Shown here in pieces: positions 13,611 through 15,181 of a stretch of DNA of 15,181 nt (its first letter is position 1; each line of letters starts with the position of its first letter). A model generated the notes under the pieces. That model was not told the DNA's origin, made no database searches, and worked only from the letters and a program-made list of their open reading frames with translations. Made by a program: the position numbers and the translations under genes. The stretch is from JBNKFQ01 sp050289385 (lineage in GTDB: Bacteria; Pseudomonadota; Gammaproteobacteria; Pseudomonadales; Porticoccaceae): assembly GCA_050289385.1 (NCBI GenBank), contig JBNKFQ010000120.1, positions 1 to 15,181 on the forward strand. Direction: 5' to 3'.

Positions 13611-15181
13611 ATGTGGAAAGTTATTACAGCAATTTTCCTCTTACCATCCCTGGTTGCTTTTTCAGCCCACAGTCAGCAACTGAAAATTCCCACCCCGGAA
13701 GATTTTTTAGCAATGAGTGAAATTTTTTCGGCCGAAATATCCCCTGACGGAAACTACGTGGCTTACCGGGAATTTCACAACGATTTCGAGGCCGATAAAG
13801 ATATCTATCAGTTATGGCTGGCACCAACCAGGGGTAGCTCACCCGTACAACTGACGTTTGATGATAATGCTGTCGAGGATTACGAGTGGTCTGCGGACAG
13901 TCAATGGCTGGCCTTTATCCGCAATGACAAGCTGCACTTTATTAACGCGCATGGGGGCGAGGCTCTGGTGGCAAAGGTGGACGCCAAAGGCATAAGTGCC
14001 CTGCACTTTGCACCAGACAACTCTGCGCTCTATTTCACCGCCGTTGGCACTGACAGGGCACGTCTCGAGGCCCGGGAAAAACGCTATGGAAATTACGAAG
14101 TGTATCGCGAAGATGGCAATTACAAGCACATCTGGCAGGTGGCACTCGACAAACACATGCGACCAGTTAGTGAACCCCGGCAACTCACCGACGGTCGGGA
14201 CTTTTCCGTGAGTGGATTCAGTGTATCACCTGATGGCAAGCAAATCGCCTTTGCCACATGGGCTTCTCCCCATATCATCGATCTCGACAACGGTCATATC
14301 TATGCCGTAAACACCACTGGCGGCAAGCCTAAACTTCTGGATGGTGGCGCCGGCCGCAAGGGTGTGCCAGTATGGCACACCAGTGGCGACAAGCTTGCCT
14401 ATACCAACGGATTGAGCTTTTACGATTACTCTGATGTGGAAATTCGGGACATCGGTGGCGCCAATGTAAAAAAGATCGATATGATCAAGTACAATCCCGG
14501 CCTCTTGCGCTTTGACAAAAATGGCCTGACTTTTGAAGCCGGCCTCAAAACCACCCAGCATCTCTACCGCCTGGATCCGTCAGATGGCGATATAAAAGCT
14601 TTGACCAGCGGGAATCTGATGACCAGCGGTTACACGTTTTCCCGTGACGGCAAACAGCGCGCCTATCTCGCCAATGGTGATAAACGCATGACCGAGGTGA
14701 TGGTGGCCAGCAACAAAAAATCACAACAACTCACCAACAACACTGCCCAACTGAAGGACTTTACACTACCTCAAAAACAGCTGATCCAGTGGAAATCCTA
14801 TGACGGTCTGGAGATCGAAGGCATACTCACCCGTCCTTACAACTACCAGCCCGGCAAAAAATACCCGCTCTACGTAGTAACCCACGGCGGCCCCGCAGCC
14901 ACCGATCGCCCTTCACTGAGGTACGCAACCTGGCTGTTTTATCAGCCCGAGGTACTGGCCGCCGAAGGCGGCGGTGCTTTTGTTTTGCAAACCAACTACC
15001 GCGGCAGCGCCAACTATAGTGAAGCGTTCCAGTCCAGTAACCTGAAAAATCTCGGTGTGGGTCCCGCAGAAGATATCAAGGCCGGAGTGAAAACCCTGCA
15101 AGACCAGGGCCTGATTGATACCGACCGGGTCGCTTGCCTTGGCTGGAGCGAGGGTGGCATTATTTCGGCCATGCTCGCCAC
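13611..15181 (+). CDS. Secreted S9-family peptidase (prolyl oligopeptidase/dipeptidyl aminopeptidase type), 3' end missing
   Basis: The ATG at 13611 has AAGGAC seven bases upstream. The frame stays open for 523 codons to the window edge. A signal peptide is visible (MWKVITAIFLLPSLVAFSAHSQ), so the enzyme is exported to the periplasm or beyond. Residues about 35-390 read as a WD/beta-propeller-like domain with repeated SPDG motifs (AEISPDGNYVAY, FSVSPDGKQIAFAT). The alpha/beta-hydrolase domain starts near 395 (WKSYDGLEIEGILTRP), with the oxyanion HGGP at 425-428, TNYRGSANY, and the nucleophile elbow GWSEGG with Ser513. The usual residue after that serine is Tyr or Ala; Glu here is less common. 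The catalytic Asp and His lie beyond the edge. These enzymes cleave peptides, often after proline or from the N-terminus, for nutrient use. The exact specificity is unknown. Confidence 0.9.
   Translation, partial: MWKVITAIFLLPSLVAFSAHSQQLKIPTPEDFLAMSEIFSAEISPDGNYVAYREFHNDFEADKDIYQLWLAPTRGSSPVQLTFDDNAVEDYEWSADSQWLAFIRNDKLHFINAHGGEALVAKVDAKGISALHFAPDNSALYFTAVGTDRARLEAREKRYGNYEVYREDGNYKHIWQVALDKHMRPVSEPRQLTDGRDFSVSGFSVSPDGKQIAFATWASPHIIDLDNGHIYAVNTTGGKPKLLDGGAGRKGVPVWHTSGDKLAYTNGLSFYDYSDVEIRDIGGANVKKIDMIKYNPGLLRFDKNGLTFEAGLKTTQHLYRLDPSDGDIKALTSGNLMTSGYTFSRDGKQRAYLANGDKRMTEVMVASNKKSQQLTNNTAQLKDFTLPQKQLIQWKSYDGLEIEGILTRPYNYQPGKKYPLYVVTHGGPAATDRPSLRYATWLFYQPEVLAAEGGGAFVLQTNYRGSANYSEAFQSSNLKNLGVGPAEDIKAGVKTLQDQGLIDTDRVACLGWSEGGIISAMLA

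Overview
The window looks like chromosome of a marine-type gammaproteobacterium. Grounds: a divergent queA / tRNA-Leu pair (the arrangement I remember from Pseudomonas-like genomes), an NhaD-type Na+/H+ antiporter, a RimB-RimK-aspartoacylase-like cluster, and an exported S9 peptidase. The genus is not determined. All gene calls come from reading translations and motifs; no database search was possible.

Layout. (1) 1-680: the 5' end of queA on the minus strand, diverging from a strong sigma70-like promoter and tRNA-Leu(CAA) on the plus strand. (2) 760-2637: nhaD (+) converging on a DUF2165-like membrane protein (-). (3) 2637-2950: a repeat element with 33-bp perfect inverted repeats at its ends and a second nested inverted repeat; one end overlaps the start codon of the DUF2165 gene. 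(4) 2951-4968: an A/T-rich accessory stretch with four small minus-strand genes of unknown function (67, 91, 99 and 144 aa), closely spaced and ended by a hairpin terminator, plus a 427-bp gene-poor segment. (5) 4969-6369: a dicarboxylate/amino-acid:cation symporter. (6) 6399-13155: a divergent ion-homeostasis cluster. A DUF21/CNNM protein lies on the minus strand. On the plus strand, after a possible 16-aa leader ORF, come an MscS-like channel, an MgtE-like N-plus-CBS protein without a membrane domain (broken by a +1 frameshift), full-length mgtE, a rimB-like retropepsin-type protease, rimK, and a RimK-associated aspartoacylase/succinylglutamate desuccinylase-like enzyme. (7) 13156-13610: intergenic, with a possible C-terminal gene remnant and an inverted repeat. 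(8) 13611 to the end: an S9-family peptidase with a signal peptide, cut by the window edge.

The coherent unit is the plus-strand operon 7675-13155. Stops and starts overlap at 8507/8514, 9375-9379, 11195-11198 and 12104-12108, so translational coupling is likely from the channel gene to the last enzyme except for a 25-bp gap before rimB. It joins Mg2+/osmotic transport (MscS, MgtE and the divergent CNNM protein) to a poly-glutamate ligation/trimming module (RimB, RimK, aspartoacylase-like). That pairing is the best candidate here for an under-described system: glutamylation of ribosomal protein S6, or of another substrate, tied to magnesium or osmotic state. The functional link is inferred from gene order alone.
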